This document shows positions 51,155 through 62,728 of a stretch of 64,000 nucleotides of DNA, piece after piece. The notes under the pieces are model-generated. The model was not told the origin of the DNA and did not search any database. It saw only the letters and a list, made by a program, of their open reading frames with translations. A program made the position numbers and the translations under genes. The stretch comes from Bacteroidota bacterium (GTDB taxonomy: Bacteria; Bacteroidota; Bacteroidia; Flavobacteriales; Flavobacteriaceae). The stretch spans positions 1-64,000 of the forward strand of contig JAQCFO010000001.1 of assembly GCA_027619415.1 (NCBI GenBank), given 5' to 3'. Position 1 is the stretch's first letter. Every line of letters begins with the position of its first letter.

Positions 51155-51697
51155 ATGTCTAGAATAGGTAAAAACCCAATATCAATCCCAGAAGGAGTTT
51201 CAGTTGAAATTCAATCTAATGTTGTAGTAGTTAAAGGTAAGCTAGGTGAATTATCTCAATCTTTTGATACTGTTACGGTTGAAAAAATTGAAAACACTTT
51301 AGTGGTTTCAAGATCGTCTGATTCTAAACCAATGAAAGCAAAACACGGTTTATATCGTTCTTTGTTTTCAAACATGATTCAAGGAGTAAATACTGGTTGG
51401 ACTAAAGACCTAGAATTAGTTGGGGTTGGATACAGAGCATCTAATGAAGGTCAAAAACTAGAGTTAGCATTAGGTTTTTCTCATAATATTGTATTTATGA
51501 TACCTAGTGAAGTTAAAGTAGAGGCTATTGCTGAAAAGGGTAAGAACCCTATTATAAAGTTAAATTCTTTTGACAAGCAATTAATTGGCTCTATTGCGGC
51601 AAAAATTAGAGGTTTTAGAAAGCCGGAGCCATATAAAGGTAAAGGTGTTAGATATGTTGGAGAAGAAATTCGTAGAAAAGCAGGTAAATCTGCATAA
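51155..51697 (+). CDS. rplF: 50S ribosomal protein L6
   Basis: SRIGKNPISIPEGVSVEIQSNVVVVKGKLGELSQ. Confidence 0.99.
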   Translation: MSRIGKNPISIPEGVSVEIQSNVVVVKGKLGELSQSFDTVTVEKIENTLVVSRSSDSKPMKAKHGLYRSLFSNMIQGVNTGWTKDLELVGVGYRASNEGQKLELALGFSHNIVFMIPSEVKVEAIAEKGKNPIIKLNSFDKQLIGSIAAKIRGFRKPEPYKGKGVRYVGEEIRRKAGKSA

Positions 51698-51707
51698 ATA
51701 AAACAAA

Positions 51708-52064
51708 ATGAGTTTATCAAAAGTAAATAAGAGAAATAAAATTAAAAGAAGAATCAGAAAACACGTTCTTGGAATTGAAGGTCGCCCAAGATTGTCTGTC
51801 TTTAGAAGTAATAAAGAAATTTATGCTCAACTAGTAGATGATGTTTCTGGTAAAACACTAGTTTCAGCTTCATCTAGAGATAAAGATGTTGCCGACAATT
51901 CTAAAACAAGAATTGAGTTATCAAAATTAGTTGGTGCTTCTATTGGTAAAAAGGCAGTTGATGCTGGTATAGATAAAATTGGTTTCGATAGAAGTGGTTA
52001 TTTATATCATGGAAGAGTAAAATCATTAGCAGAAGGTGCTAGAGAAGCAGGACTTAAATTTTAA
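51708..52064 (+). CDS. rplR: 50S ribosomal protein L18
   Basis: [29 protein letters not shown]...[27 protein letters not shown]. Confidence 0.99.
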   Translation: MSLSKVNKRNKIKRRIRKHVLGIEGRPRLSVFRSNKEIYAQLVDDVSGKTLVSASSRDKDVADNSKTRIELSKLVGASIGKKAVDAGIDKIGFDRSGYLYHGRVKSLAEGAREAGLKF

Positions 52065-52066
52065 TT

Positions 52067-52585
52067 ATGAAGAACAATAGAAATGAGTTTGTTAAACCTG
52101 GAGGACTAGATTTAAAAGATAAATTAGTTAGTATCCAAAGAGTAACAAAAGTTACAAAAGGTGGTAGAGCTTTTGGTTTTACTGCTATAGTAATAGTTGG
52201 TGATGAAAATGGTACTGTTGGACATGGTTTAGGTAAATCTAAAGATGTTGCTACATCGATTGCTAAAGCTGTTGAAGACGCTAAAAAGAATTTAGTTAAA
52301 ATTCCATTATACAAAGGAACTCTTCCTCATGAACAAAAAGGAAAGCACGGTGGAGCTAAGGTATTTATGAAACCTGCATCTCAAGGTACAGGAGTTATAG
52401 CAGGTGGGGCAGTTAGAGCTGTATTAGAGTCTTTGGGTGTTCAAGATGTTTTATCAAAATCTCAAGGATCTTCAAATCCTCATAATGTTGTTAAAGCTAC
52501 TTTTGACGCATTATTAAGGTTAAGAAATGCTAACACGGTAGCTAGTGAAAGAGGAATAACATTAGAAAAAGTTTTTAACGGATAA
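52067..52585 (+). CDS. rpsE: 30S ribosomal protein S5
   Basis: [46 protein letters not shown]. Confidence 0.99.
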   Translation: MKNNRNEFVKPGGLDLKDKLVSIQRVTKVTKGGRAFGFTAIVIVGDENGTVGHGLGKSKDVATSIAKAVEDAKKNLVKIPLYKGTLPHEQKGKHGGAKVFMKPASQGTGVIAGGAVRAVLESLGVQDVLSKSQGSSNPHNVVKATFDALLRLRNANTVASERGITLEKVFNG

Positions 52586-52589
52586 CATA

Positions 52590-52766
52590 ATGGCACTAAT
52601 TAAAATAAAAAAAGTCAGAAGCGAAATTAAAAGACCTGCAAATCAAAAGAAAACTCTTTTGGCATTAGGTTTGAAAAAGATAGGACAGGTAGTAGAACAT
52701 CAAGACACACCTAGTATCGTCGGAATGATTAATAAAGTAAAACATTTAGTTACTGTTATTAAATAA
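52590..52766 (+). CDS. rpmD: 50S ribosomal protein L30 (not in supplied ORF track)
   Basis: ATG 52590 to TAA 52766, 58 aa: MALIKIKKVRSEIKRPANQKKTLLALGLKKIGQVVEHQDTPSIVGMINKVKHLVTVIK; sits between rpsE and rplO as expected. Confidence 0.97.
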   Translation: MALIKIKKVRSEIKRPANQKKTLLALGLKKIGQVVEHQDTPSIVGMINKVKHLVTVIK

Positions 52767-52774
52767 ATATAAAT

Positions 52775-53227
52775 ATGAATTTAAGTAATTTAAAACCTAA
52801 AGAAGGATCTATTCATAATTCTAAAAAAAGAATTGGTAGAGGACAAGGCTCTGGTAAAGGTGGCACAGCTACAAGAGGTCACAATGGACAGAAATCTCGT
52901 TCTGGATATTCTAAAAAACTAGGATTTGAGGGTGGGCAAATGCCACTTCAAAGAAGAGTTCCGAAATTTGGTTTTACAAATATTAATAGAATTGAATATC
53001 AACCTGTGAATTTAGATACTATTCAATCCTTAATTGATAATAAAAAGGTTAAAGGTTCTATGGATGTTCAATCGTTTATAGATAATGGTTTAACCAAAAA
53101 GAAAGATTTAGTTAAAATATTAGCAACTGGTAAAATTAATTCTCCAATTAAAATAACCGCTCATAAATTTTCAGCTTCTGCAAAAGCAGCAATTGAAAAG
53201 AGTGGAGGAGAAGCTATAACATTATAA
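52775..53227 (+). CDS. rplO: 50S ribosomal protein L15
   Basis: NLSNLKPKEGSIHNSKKRIGRGQGSGKGGTATRGHNGQKSRSG. Confidence 0.99.
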   Translation: MNLSNLKPKEGSIHNSKKRIGRGQGSGKGGTATRGHNGQKSRSGYSKKLGFEGGQMPLQRRVPKFGFTNINRIEYQPVNLDTIQSLIDNKKVKGSMDVQSFIDNGLTKKKDLVKILATGKINSPIKITAHKFSASAKAAIEKSGGEAITL

Positions 53228-53231
53228 TTTT

Positions 53232-54581
53232 ATGTCTAAGTTTATTGAAACATTAAAGAATATCTGGAATATTGAAGAGCTAAGAAATAGAATTTTTTTA
53301 ACTCTTTTCTTTCTTGCTATATACCGTCTTGGAGCACAAGTGGTTCTTCCTGGTATTGATTCTGTTCAATTAGCTGAGTTATCAAATAGAACTCAAGGAG
53401 GTGGTCTTTTAGGGATTTTAAATGCATTTACTGGAGGAGCCTTTGCTAATGCTTCAGTTTTTGCATTAGGAATAATGCCTTATATTTCTGCTTCTATTGT
53501 TGTTCAGTTAATGGGGATAGCTATTCCTTATCTACAAAAACTTCAAAAAGAAGGTGAAAGTGGAAGAAAAACAATTAATCAAATAACAAGATGGTTAACT
53601 ATTCTTATATGCGTAGTTCAAGCTCCTGCTTATTTATATAGTTTAGGTGCTTTGGGGGTTCCTGATAGTGCTTTTATAATGGGTAAAGGTTTCGGTTTTA
53701 TCGCTCCATCTGTAATCATTTTAGTTACAGGTTGTATTTTTGCTATGTGGTTAGGTGAGAAAATTACTGACAGAGGAATTGGAAATGGAATTTCTTTATT
53801 AATTACTGTTGGTATTATTGCGTCTCTTCCTGGTTCTTTTGCTCAAGAGTTTGCTTCAAGAGTAACAGAGAGTAATGGCGGAATGATACTAATATTAATG
53901 GAACTAGTTATTTGGGTTGTAGTTATTGCTCTTTCAGTATTATTAGTTCTTGCTGTGAGGCAAATTCCAGTTCAATACGCTAGAAGAACTGCTTCAGGTG
54001 GTTTTGATAAAAATCAAGCTGGTACAAGACAATATATTCCTTTAAGATTAAATGCTTCAGGTGTAATGCCAATTATTTTTGCTCAAGCAATTATGTTTGC
54101 ACCAGCATACCTTGGTCAGTTAATGGGTAGTGATTCAAATATTGGCCAATGGATGCAAGCTTCTTTTTCTGATATGTTTGGACTTTGGTATAATATATTA
54201 TTTGGATTTTTAATAATTGTGTTTACTTACTTTTATACGGCTATTACTGTTCCAACAAATAAAATGTCAGATGATTTGAAAAGAAGTGGAGGTTTTGTTC
54301 CAGGAATAAGGCCTGGAAGTGAAACTGCAGAGTTTTTAGATAAAATTATGTCTTTAATTACTTTTCCAGGTTCGATATTTTTAGCTGCACTTTCAGTTTT
54401 ACCTGCAATTGTAGTGCAAATTATAGGTATGCAACAAGGCTGGGCATTATTTTATGGAGGTACTTCTCTTTTAATAATGGTTGGAGTAGCAATTGACACA
54501 ATACAACAAATTAATGCCTATTTATTAAATAGACATTATGATGGGCTAATGAAAACTGGTAAAAAAAGAAAATTAGTATAA
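53232..54581 (+). CDS. secY: Preprotein translocase subunit SecY
   Basis: [27 protein letters not shown]...[18 protein letters not shown]. Confidence 0.99.
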   Translation: MSKFIETLKNIWNIEELRNRIFLTLFFLAIYRLGAQVVLPGIDSVQLAELSNRTQGGGLLGILNAFTGGAFANASVFALGIMPYISASIVVQLMGIAIPYLQKLQKEGESGRKTINQITRWLTILICVVQAPAYLYSLGALGVPDSAFIMGKGFGFIAPSVIILVTGCIFAMWLGEKITDRGIGNGISLLITVGIIASLPGSFAQEFASRVTESNGGMILILMELVIWVVVIALSVLLVLAVRQIPVQYARRTASGGFDKNQAGTRQYIPLRLNASGVMPIIFAQAIMFAPAYLGQLMGSDSNIGQWMQASFSDMFGLWYNILFGFLIIVFTYFYTAITVPTNKMSDDLKRSGGFVPGIRPGSETAEFLDKIMSLITFPGSIFLAALSVLPAIVVQIIGMQQGWALFYGGTSLLIMVGVAIDTIQQINAYLLNRHYDGLMKTGKKRKLV

Positions 54582-54582
54582 T

Positions 54583-54798
54583 ATGGCAAAACAAGCAGCT
54601 ATAGAACAAGACGGAACTATTATTGAAGCTCTATCTAATGCAATGTTTAGAGTAGAACTTCAAAATGGTCATGTTGTAACTGCTCATATCTCAGGAAAAA
54701 TGAGAATGCATTATATTAAATTATTACCAGGTGATAAAGTTAAATTAGAAATGAGTCCATACGATTTGACAAAAGCAAGAATAACTTATAGACATTAA
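54583..54798 (+). CDS. infA: Translation initiation factor IF-1
   Basis: [52 protein letters not shown]. Confidence 0.99.
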   Translation: MAKQAAIEQDGTIIEALSNAMFRVELQNGHVVTAHISGKMRMHYIKLLPGDKVKLEMSPYDLTKARITYRH

Positions 54799-54802
54799 AA
54801 AT

Positions 54803-54919
54803 ATGAAAGTTAGAGCATCTGTAAAAAAAAGAAGTCCCGAATGTAAAATAGTAAGACGAAAGGGTACTCTTTATGTAATTAACAAAAAGAATCCTAGATT
54901 CAAACAAAGACAAGGATAA
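54803..54919 (+). CDS. rpmJ: 50S ribosomal protein L36 (not in supplied ORF track)
   Basis: ATG 54803 to TAA 54919, 38 aa: [38 protein letters not shown]; between infA and rpsM. Confidence 0.97.
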   Translation: MKVRASVKKRSPECKIVRRKGTLYVINKKNPRFKQRQG

Positions 54920-54922
54920 ATT

Positions 54923-55297
54923 ATGGCAAGAATTTCAGGGGTAGATATACCTAAACAAAAAAGAGGCGTAATTTCTTTAACCTATATTTTCGGAATAGGA
55001 AAAACACGTGCAAAAAAAATATTGGAACTAGCTAAAGTTAGTGAAAATAAAAAAGTTTCTGACTGGAACGATGATGATACAGCTAAGATAAGAGAGGCTG
55101 TAGGTAGTTTTAAAATTGAAGGCGAGTTAAGGTCGGAAAATCAATTAAACATCAAAAGATTGATGGATATTGGTTGTTATAGAGGAATTAGACATAGGTC
55201 AGGATTACCGCTTAGAGGACAAAGAACTAAAAACAATTCTAGAACAAGAAAAGGTAAAAGAAAAACTGTTGCTAACAAGAAAAAAGTAACTAAATAA
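54923..55297 (+). CDS. rpsM: 30S ribosomal protein S13
   Basis: [33 protein letters not shown]...[28 protein letters not shown]. Confidence 0.99.
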   Translation: MARISGVDIPKQKRGVISLTYIFGIGKTRAKKILELAKVSENKKVSDWNDDDTAKIREAVGSFKIEGELRSENQLNIKRLMDIGCYRGIRHRSGLPLRGQRTKNNSRTRKGKRKTVANKKKVTK

Positions 55298-55305
55298 TAT
55301 ATAGT

Positions 55306-55689
55306 ATGGCTAAAGCAGTATCTAAAAAAAGAAAAGTACTTATTGATTCTTATGGTGAAGTTCATATTAACGCTTCATTTAACAATATAATAATTTCACT
55401 TACCAATAAAAAAGGTGAAGTTATTTCTTGGTCATCGGCCGGGAAGATGGGATTTAGAGGTTCAAAAAAAAATACACCTTATGCAGCTCAATTAGCTGCA
55501 GAAGAAGCTGTAAAAGTTGCTCATGATGCAGGAATGCGAAAGGCAAAAGTTTATGTTAAAGGTCCTGGTAACGGAAGAGAGTCTGCTATTAGAACTATTC
55601 ATAATAATGGAGTTGAAGTTACTGAAATATTCGATGTAACTCCAATGCCTCATAACGGATGTAGACCACCTAAAAGAAGAAGAGTTTAA
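55306..55689 (+). CDS. rpsK: 30S ribosomal protein S11
   Basis: [46 protein letters not shown]. Confidence 0.99.
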   Translation: MAKAVSKKRKVLIDSYGEVHINASFNNIIISLTNKKGEVISWSSAGKMGFRGSKKNTPYAAQLAAEEAVKVAHDAGMRKAKVYVKGPGNGRESAIRTIHNNGVEVTEIFDVTPMPHNGCRPPKRRRV

Positions 55690-55696
55690 TTAATAT

Positions 55697-55734
55697 AATT
55701 TTTGTCGAAGGACAGACCTTAATTCACAAAAATT
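55697..55734 (+). promoter_or_regulatory. Candidate structured RNA leader upstream of rpsD
   Basis: Perfect 9-bp outer stem aatttttgt/acaaaaatt enclosing cgaaggacagaccttaattc, which can form an inner aagg-acaga-cctt hairpin; located in the 62-nt rpsK-rpsD spacer. Confidence 0.5.
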
Positions 55735-55751
55735 TAATAAAAAATATAATT

Positions 55752-56357
55752 ATGGCAAGATATACCGGTCCAAAAACCAAAATAGCTAGAAAATTTGGTG
55801 AAGCAATCTTCGGAGAAGATAAATCTTTTGAAAAGAAAAATTATCCTCCTGGACAGCATGGAAATAATAAAAGAAGAGGGAAAAAATCTGAGTATGCTAT
55901 TCAGCTTATGGAAAAGCAAAAGGCAAAATATACATATGGAATCCTTGAGCGTCAATTCAGAAATTTATTTAAAAAAGCTAATCAAAGTAAAGGTGTTACT
56001 GGTGAAGTTTTGTTACAATTGTGTGAATCTCGTTTAGATAATATAGTTTATAGAATGGGAATTGCCTCATCAAGAAGTGCGGCAAGACAATTAGTGAGTC
56101 ATAGACATATCACTGTTAATGGTGAATTATGTAATATTCCATCTAGAATTATTAAAGCAGGTGAAGTAATAGGTGTTCGTGAAAAATCTAAAACTATTTC
56201 ATCAATTGAAAGCTCATTATCCAATAGTTCTACTGTTTTCGAGTGGATGTCTTGGAATAGTGATAGAATGGAAGGTGTATTTGTTTCTATTCCTGAGAGA
56301 CAAAATATTCCGGAAAACATTAAAGAACAATTAATCGTCGAATTATATTCGAAATAA
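55752..56357 (+). CDS. rpsD: 30S ribosomal protein S4
   Basis: [68 protein letters not shown]. Confidence 0.99.
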   Translation: MARYTGPKTKIARKFGEAIFGEDKSFEKKNYPPGQHGNNKRRGKKSEYAIQLMEKQKAKYTYGILERQFRNLFKKANQSKGVTGEVLLQLCESRLDNIVYRMGIASSRSAARQLVSHRHITVNGELCNIPSRIIKAGEVIGVREKSKTISSIESSLSNSSTVFEWMSWNSDRMEGVFVSIPERQNIPENIKEQLIVELYSK

Positions 56358-56371
56358 AAAAAAAAGTAATT

Positions 56372-57364
56372 ATGGCAGTATTTAATTTTCAAAAACCAGA
56401 CAAAGTAATAATGATAGATTCTTCTGAATTCGAAGGTAAATTCGAATTTAGACCTCTTGAACCAGGCTATGGTTTAACTGTAGGTAATGCTTTAAGAAGA
56501 GTGTTATTGTCTTCTTTAGAAGGGTTTGCTTTTACATCTGTAAGAATAGATAGTATAGTACATGAATTTTCGTCTCTTCCTGGTATCGTTGAAGATGTAA
56601 CCGAGATCGTTTTGAACTTAAAACAAGTTTGTCTTAAAAGACAAATTGACTCTATAGATAATGAAAATGTTACAGTTTCTATTTTAGGTCAGGAGCAAAT
56701 TTTAGCAGGAGATTTACAAAAATTTATATCTGGATTTCAAGTTTTAAACCCAGATTTAGTTATTTGTAATTTAGAGAAAAATATTAGCCTCAAAATGGAA
56801 TTAACTATTGAGAAGGGAAGAGGCTATGTTCCAGCTGAAGAAAATAAAAAATCAGGTTTTCCTATAGGAACAATATTTATTGATTCTATTTTTACACCTA
56901 TCAAAAATGTAAAATATACAATTGAAAACTTTAGAGTTGAGCAAAAAACTGATTATGAAAAATTAATTTTTGAAATAGTTACTGACGGTTCAATTCACCC
57001 AAAAGATGCTTTAACAGAAGGAGCTAAAACATTAATTCACCATTTTATGTTATTTTCTGATGAGCGAATTACTTTAGAAGCTGACGAAATTGCCCAAACT
57101 GAAACATATGACGAAGAGTCTTTACATATGAGACAACTTTTGAAAACTCGTTTAATAGATATGGATCTTTCAGTAAGAGCTTTAAACTGCTTAAAAGCTG
57201 CTGAAGTTGATACTTTAGGAGATTTAGTTTCTTTTAATAAAAGTGATTTAATGAAATTTAGAAATTTTGGAAAGAAATCTCTAACTGAACTAGAAGAATT
57301 AGTTATAGTTAAAGGATTAAACTTTGGTATGGATTTATCTAAATATAAATTAGATAAAGATTAA
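56372..57364 (+). CDS. rpoA: DNA-directed RNA polymerase subunit alpha
   Basis: [36 protein letters not shown]; alpha[54 protein letters not shown]. Confidence 0.99.
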   Translation: MAVFNFQKPDKVIMIDSSEFEGKFEFRPLEPGYGLTVGNALRRVLLSSLEGFAFTSVRIDSIVHEFSSLPGIVEDVTEIVLNLKQVCLKRQIDSIDNENVTVSILGQEQILAGDLQKFISGFQVLNPDLVICNLEKNISLKMELTIEKGRGYVPAEENKKSGFPIGTIFIDSIFTPIKNVKYTIENFRVEQKTDYEKLIFEIVTDGSIHPKDALTEGAKTLIHHFMLFSDERITLEADEIAQTETYDEESLHMRQLLKTRLIDMDLSVRALNCLKAAEVDTLGDLVSFNKSDLMKFRNFGKKSLTELEELVIVKGLNFGMDLSKYKLDKD

Positions 57365-57373
57365 TTTATAAAT

Positions 57374-57994
57374 ATGAGACACGGAAAAAAAATAGCGCAT
57401 TTAGGTAGAAAAACAGCACATAGAAGTTATATGTTGGCTAATATGGCTTGTTCTTTAATTGAACATAAGTCAATTAATACGACTGTAGCAAAAGCTAAAG
57501 CTTTAAAAAAGTATATAGAACCATTAATTACAAAAGCTAAGACAGACTCTACTCACAATAGAAGAATTGTTTTTAGTTATTTAAAAAACAAAGATGCTGT
57601 TACTGAGTTGTTTAGAGATATTTCTGTTAAAATTGCTGATAGACCAGGTGGTTATACTAGAGTAATTAAATTAGGCAATAGACTGGGTGACAATGCTAGT
57701 ATGGCTATGATAGAATTAGTTGATTATAACACTATTTATAATTCAAATAGTGATTCTTCAAAGAAAACAAGAAGAAGAAAAAAACCAAGTTCTAAGTCAG
57801 CTTCTGTTATTGAAGATGCTGTTATTGTAGAAGATACTATGGTGGTAGAAGAATCTGTTGTAGAAGAAAAAAATCCAGTTACTGAAACTGCTCCTCTAGT
57901 TGTGTCTAAAGAGAAAACTCCTGTTGCTGAAGAAACTAATGCTGCTGATGCATCAAATGTTGAAAATAATGAATCTAAACCTTCTATTAATTAA
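57374..57994 (+). CDS. rplQ: 50S ribosomal protein L17 with acidic C-terminal extension
   Basis: [53 protein letters not shown] core plus ~70-aa Val/Glu/Thr-rich tail. Confidence 0.98.
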   Translation: MRHGKKIAHLGRKTAHRSYMLANMACSLIEHKSINTTVAKAKALKKYIEPLITKAKTDSTHNRRIVFSYLKNKDAVTELFRDISVKIADRPGGYTRVIKLGNRLGDNASMAMIELVDYNTIYNSNSDSSKKTRRRKKPSSKSASVIEDAVIVEDTMVVEESVVEEKNPVTETAPLVVSKEKTPVAEETNAADASNVENNESKPSIN

Positions 57995-58048
57995 GATAAT
58001 TAATCAGATTCATCGAAATATTAAATTTTTTATAAATTTCATCAATTT

Positions 58049-58080
58049 AAGGGGTAAACACAATGTTTATCCTTTTTTTT
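58049..58080 (+). terminator. Intrinsic terminator at the end of the ribosomal superoperon
   Basis: aaggggtaaaca-caa-tgtttatccttt, 12-bp stem (two G-T wobbles) running into an uninterrupted T-tract. Confidence 0.85.
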
Positions 58081-58099
58081 GTATTAATTTTGAATTAAA

Positions 58100-59209
58100 A
58101 TGAATCAATATTTTACTCGTAACAAAGCACTTATTCTTTTACAAGACGGCACTATATTTTATGGTAAATCTTTAGGAGTCAAAGGGGATGCTTATGGTGA
58201 ACTTTGCTTTAATACTGGAATGACTGGTTATCAAGAAATTTTTACTGATCCTTCTTATTATGGGCAATTGTTAGTTACAACCAACGCTCATATCGGTAAT
58301 TATGGAGTTACAAACGAAGAAACTGAATCAGATAGCCCGAAAATTTCAGGTTTGATATGTAAAAATTTTAATGAAAATTTTTCTAGGCCAGCAGCTAATG
58401 ATTCACTTCAAAACCTTTTTACTAAGCATAGTATTGTGGCTATTTCTGATGTAGATACTAGAGCTCTTGTTTCTTATATTAGAGATAATGGAGCTATGAA
58501 TGCTGTAATTTCAACTGACGTTGATTCGATTGATAAATTAAAAAAGAATCTTCAAAACTCGCCATGTATGGAAGGTTTGGATTTAGCTTCTAAAGTTTCA
58601 ACTAAAGAATCATTTTATTATGGCGATCCAAACTCTAAAATTAAAATTGCTGCTTTAGATTTAGGTATTAAAAAAAATATTTTAAGAAATTTATCTAATA
58701 GAGACACATACATTAAAGTATTTCCATACAACTCTACTTTTAAAGAAATGAGTGATTGGAATCCTGATGGATACTTTATTTCAAATGGTCCTGGAGACCC
58801 AGAGCCTTTAAAAGATGCTATTGAATTAGCGAAAGCAATTTTAAAAACTAAATCACCCCTTTTTGGAATTTGCTTAGGTCATCAAGTAATTGCAATAGCT
58901 AATGGTATATCAACTTATAAAATGCATAATGGTCATAGAGGAATAAACCATCCTGTACTAAATTTAAATACTGGAAAAGGTGAGATAACATCTCAAAATC
59001 ATGGTTTTGCAATTAATAGACAAGAAACTGAATTAAATGATAATGTTGAAATAACACATGTTCATTTGAATGACAATACTATTGCAGGAATTAGAATAAT
59101 CAACAATAATTGTTTTTCAGTTCAATATCACCCAGAAGCAAGTCCTGGTCCACATGATTCAAATTATCTTTTTGATCAATTCATTGAACTAATTAAATCT
59201 AATAAATAA
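58100..59209 (+). CDS. carA: Carbamoyl-phosphate synthase small subunit
   Basis: [46 protein letters not shown]...[15 protein letters not shown]. Confidence 0.97.
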   Translation: MNQYFTRNKALILLQDGTIFYGKSLGVKGDAYGELCFNTGMTGYQEIFTDPSYYGQLLVTTNAHIGNYGVTNEETESDSPKISGLICKNFNENFSRPAANDSLQNLFTKHSIVAISDVDTRALVSYIRDNGAMNAVISTDVDSIDKLKKNLQNSPCMEGLDLASKVSTKESFYYGDPNSKIKIAALDLGIKKNILRNLSNRDTYIKVFPYNSTFKEMSDWNPDGYFISNGPGDPEPLKDAIELAKAILKTKSPLFGICLGHQVIAIANGISTYKMHNGHRGINHPVLNLNTGKGEITSQNHGFAINRQETELNDNVEITHVHLNDNTIAGIRIINNNCFSVQYHPEASPGPHDSNYLFDQFIELIKSNK

Positions 59210-59211
59210 AT

Positions 59212-60531
59212 ATGAGTAAAATCACAAATATTCATGCTAGACAAATTTTTGATTCTAGAGGGAATCCTACTGTTGAAGTAGATGTGTTAACCGAAAACGG
59301 GTTTCTTGGAAGAGCTGCAGTTCCATCAGGGGCTTCTACTGGTGAGCATGAAGCGGTAGAGCTTAGAGATGGTGGATCTAGTTACATGGGTAAAGGTGTT
59401 TTAAATGCTGTTTCAAACGTAAATAATATTATTTCAAAAGAAGTTATTGGTCAGTCAGTTTACGATCAAAAAATAATAGATGACTTAATGATTAAAATTG
59501 ATGGCACTCCTAACAAAGCTAAATTAGGAGCTAATGCTATTTTAGGAGTTTCTTTGGCAGTTGCTAAAGCTGCTAGTAAAGAGAAAGGTGTTCCACTTTA
59601 TTCTTATATTTCCGAAGGAAAAGCAAAAACTCTTCCAGTTCCAATGATGAATATCATAAATGGAGGATCTCATTCAGATGCTCCAATAGCTTTTCAAGAA
59701 TTTATGATTATACCTGTTTTAGCAGAGTCTTTTACTCATGCAATGCAAATTGGTACTGAGATTTTTCATAATCTAAAAAAGATTTTATCTGACAGGGGAC
59801 TGACTACATCGGTTGGTGATGAAGGAGGTTTTGCTCCTAAGCTTGATGGAACAGAGGATGCATTAAATACAATTATTCAAGCAATTAAAAAATCTGGATA
59901 TTCTCCTGGAGATCAAGTTATGATAGCCTTGGATTGTGCCTCTTCTGAATTTTATGTTGATGGAATGTATGATTATTCAAAGTTTGAAGGAAAAGACGGA
60001 AAAATTTTAAACTCTAAACAACAAGCAGAGTATTTGTCTGACTTAGCTAAGCAATTTCCTATTATTTCTATTGAAGATGGTATGGATGAAAACGACTGGG
60101 ATGGTTGGAAATATTTAACTGAAATTTGTGGCGATAGAGTTCAACTTGTTGGTGATGATTTATTTGTTACAAATGTTGAAAGACTATCAAATGGAATTGA
60201 AAATAAAATTGGCAATTCTATTTTAATTAAAGTCAATCAAATTGGCACTCTTTCTGAAACTATAGATGCTGTTAATATGGCGCATAAAGCTGGGTTTACA
60301 AGTATAATGTCTCATCGCTCTGGAGAAACTGAAGACCATACAATTGCAGATCTTTCTGTAGGTCTTTCAATAGGTCAAATTAAAACCGGTTCAGCTTCAA
60401 GAAGTGATAGGATAGCAAAATACAATCAGCTGTTAAGAATAGAGGAGAATTTGGGAAAAGATGCTTACTTTCCTAGAGATAAAGCTTTTAAATTAAAATT
60501 TTCTAACTTTATAAAAAATGATAATGAATGA
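59212..60531 (+). CDS. eno: Enolase
   Basis: [48 protein letters not shown]. Confidence 0.99.
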   Translation: MSKITNIHARQIFDSRGNPTVEVDVLTENGFLGRAAVPSGASTGEHEAVELRDGGSSYMGKGVLNAVSNVNNIISKEVIGQSVYDQKIIDDLMIKIDGTPNKAKLGANAILGVSLAVAKAASKEKGVPLYSYISEGKAKTLPVPMMNIINGGSHSDAPIAFQEFMIIPVLAESFTHAMQIGTEIFHNLKKILSDRGLTTSVGDEGGFAPKLDGTEDALNTIIQAIKKSGYSPGDQVMIALDCASSEFYVDGMYDYSKFEGKDGKILNSKQQAEYLSDLAKQFPIISIEDGMDENDWDGWKYLTEICGDRVQLVGDDLFVTNVERLSNGIENKIGNSILIKVNQIGTLSETIDAVNMAHKAGFTSIMSHRSGETEDHTIADLSVGLSIGQIKTGSASRSDRIAKYNQLLRIEENLGKDAYFPRDKAFKLKFSNFIKNDNE

Positions 60532-61807
60532 TAAGGCAAATATTAAAGTTGGTAATGAAAATTATGAATTTGAATTAATAATAGGATCTGAGGATGAAGT
60601 TGCTATTGATATAAGTTCACTCCGAACTAAGACAAATATAATTACAATAGATCCAGGTTTTAAAAATACGGGAGCATGTAAAAGTGCTATAACTTTTTTA
60701 GATGGAGAAAAGGGGATTTTAAGGTATAGAGGATATTCAATCGAAGAACTTGCTGAAAAAGCGAATTTTTTAGAAGTAGCGTATCTCTTGATATTTGGTG
60801 ATCTTCCTAATCAAAAAAAATTAGATAAGTTCTTGTATGATATTAAAGAAAATTCTATAGTAGATGAAGATTTAAAAAAAATTTTAGAAAGTTTCCCTAA
60901 ATCTGCCCACCCAATGGGAGTTCTTTCTTCCCTAACTAGCGCATTAGTTTCATTTAATCCCTCTGTTTTGGATATAGAGTCAAAAAAAGAAATATATGAT
61001 GCTATTGTGAAGCTTTTAGCAAAACTTCCAATAATTGTTTCTTGGGTTTATAGAAAAGGAAAAGGCCTTCCTTTAGATTATGGAGATTATTCTTTAGGTT
61101 ATGTTGAGAATATTACTAAGATGATGTTTAATCGACCTAATAAAGAATATATTCAAAATGATACCATTGTAAGTACAATTAACAAATTATTGATATTACA
61201 TGCCGATCACGAACAAAATTGTTCAACTTCAACTGTTAGAATAGTAGGTTCATCTCATGCTGGTTTGTTTGCCTCAATTTCTGCAGGTATTTCTGCTTTG
61301 TGGGGAAGATTGCATGGTGGTGCAAATCAAGCTGTGATAGAAATGTTAGAAGCAATTGAAAAGGATGGAGGAGACACTAAAAAATTCATGGCTAAAGCGA
61401 AAGATAAAACGGATCCATTTAGATTAATGGGCTTTGGACATAGAGTTTATAAAAATTTCGATCCTAGAGCTAAAATTATAAAAGTAGCTGCTGATGAAGT
61501 TTTAAAAGAACTTGGAATATCAGATCCTATTTTAGAAATTGCTAAAGGCTTGGAAAAGGAAGCTCTTGCAGACTCTTATTTTGTAGATAGAAAACTTTAT
61601 CCTAATGTAGATTTTTACTCTGGTATAATTTATAAAGCTTTAGAAATACCCAATCAAATGTTTACTGTAATGTTTGCTTTAGGTAGACTTCCTGGATGGA
61701 TTTCTCAATGGAAAGAAATGCGAGAAAATAAAGAACCAATTAGTAGACCTAGACAAATTTATGTTGGAGAAAGGCATAGAGCTTTTTTAGATTTAGATTT
61801 AAGATAA
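60518..61807 (+). CDS. gltA: Citrate synthase
   Basis: [69 protein letters not shown]. Start may be ATG 60524. Confidence 0.97.
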   Translation: MIMNDKANIKVGNENYEFELIIGSEDEVAIDISSLRTKTNIITIDPGFKNTGACKSAITFLDGEKGILRYRGYSIEELAEKANFLEVAYLLIFGDLPNQKKLDKFLYDIKENSIVDEDLKKILESFPKSAHPMGVLSSLTSALVSFNPSVLDIESKKEIYDAIVKLLAKLPIIVSWVYRKGKGLPLDYGDYSLGYVENITKMMFNRPNKEYIQNDTIVSTINKLLILHADHEQNCSTSTVRIVGSSHAGLFASISAGISALWGRLHGGANQAVIEMLEAIEKDGGDTKKFMAKAKDKTDPFRLMGFGHRVYKNFDPRAKIIKVAADEVLKELGISDPILEIAKGLEKEALADSYFVDRKLYPNVDFYSGIIYKALEIPNQMFTVMFALGRLPGWISQWKEMRENKEPISRPRQIYVGERHRAFLDLDLR

Positions 61808-61816
61808 AATCTTTAT

Positions 61817-62725
61817 ATGGATTTCTTAGTTAAAGATGAGACTTCAAAACTAAAATCGGTTATTATTGGTATTGCAAAAAGCTCTGGAGGTATTCCGAAT
61901 TTAAAAGATTTGTATGATCCAAAATCAATTGAAAATTTAATTTCCGGAAACTATCCATTAGAAAAAGATATGATAAATGAGTTAGAAAATTTTTCTAATT
62001 TACTTATTAAGCACGGCGTTCATGTTTATAGACCTGATTTAATTAAAGATTGTAATCAGATATTTGTTCGTGATATTGGTTTTGTTATAGATAATTTTTT
62101 TTTCAAATCTAATATCTTACCTAATAGAGCTAAAGAGTTTAAAGGAGTTGAATCAATCTTAAACGATTTTTCAAATAAGGTAATTTCATTACCTGAAGAC
62201 GTTCATATTGAAGGAGGAGACTTGCTTTATCATGATAATTACATTTTCGTTGGTTTTTACAATAAGAAAGATTATCCTAAATTAATTACAGCAAGAACTA
62301 ATAGTAATGCATTAGAATATTTAAGAGATTTTTTTCCAAATAAAATAGTAAAAGGATTACAATTAAATAAATCTCTAAATAATCCTTTTGAAAACATCCT
62401 GCACTTAGATTGTTGTTTACAAATTGTTGGAAAAGATAAAGCTATTATATACCCAGAAGCTTTCACTAATCAAGAAGATTATAATTGGCTTGTGTCGTTT
62501 TTTGGAATGGATAATATTTTTAAGATTTCAAACAATGAAATGTATGAAATGACAAGTAATGTTCTTTCTATAGATTATAATACTGTAATTTCTCAGCCCA
62601 TTTTTAAAAGACTTAATAATTGGTTAGAAAGCAAAGGTTTTTCTGTTGAGAAAGTAGATTTGAGTGAAGTTTCTAAACAAGAAGGATTGTTCAGGTGTTC
62701 TTCTTTACCTTTAATTAGAAATTAA
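61817..62725 (+). CDS. Dimethylarginine dimethylaminohydrolase / amidinotransferase family protein
   Basis: IFVRDIGFVIDNFFFKSN, VHIEGGDLLYHDNYIFVG, ILHLDCCLQIV, C-terminal FRCSSLPLIRN. Confidence 0.85.
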   Translation: MDFLVKDETSKLKSVIIGIAKSSGGIPNLKDLYDPKSIENLISGNYPLEKDMINELENFSNLLIKHGVHVYRPDLIKDCNQIFVRDIGFVIDNFFFKSNILPNRAKEFKGVESILNDFSNKVISLPEDVHIEGGDLLYHDNYIFVGFYNKKDYPKLITARTNSNALEYLRDFFPNKIVKGLQLNKSLNNPFENILHLDCCLQIVGKDKAIIYPEAFTNQEDYNWLVSFFGMDNIFKISNNEMYEMTSNVLSIDYNTVISQPIFKRLNNWLESKGFSVEKVDLSEVSKQEGLFRCSSLPLIRN

Positions 62726-62728
62726 ATT

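Noticed and set aside
54803-54919. L36 with a single Cys, as a possible zinc-independent regulatory paralog
   Set aside because: This form is the ordinary flavobacterial L36; no second rpmJ or Zur context visible.
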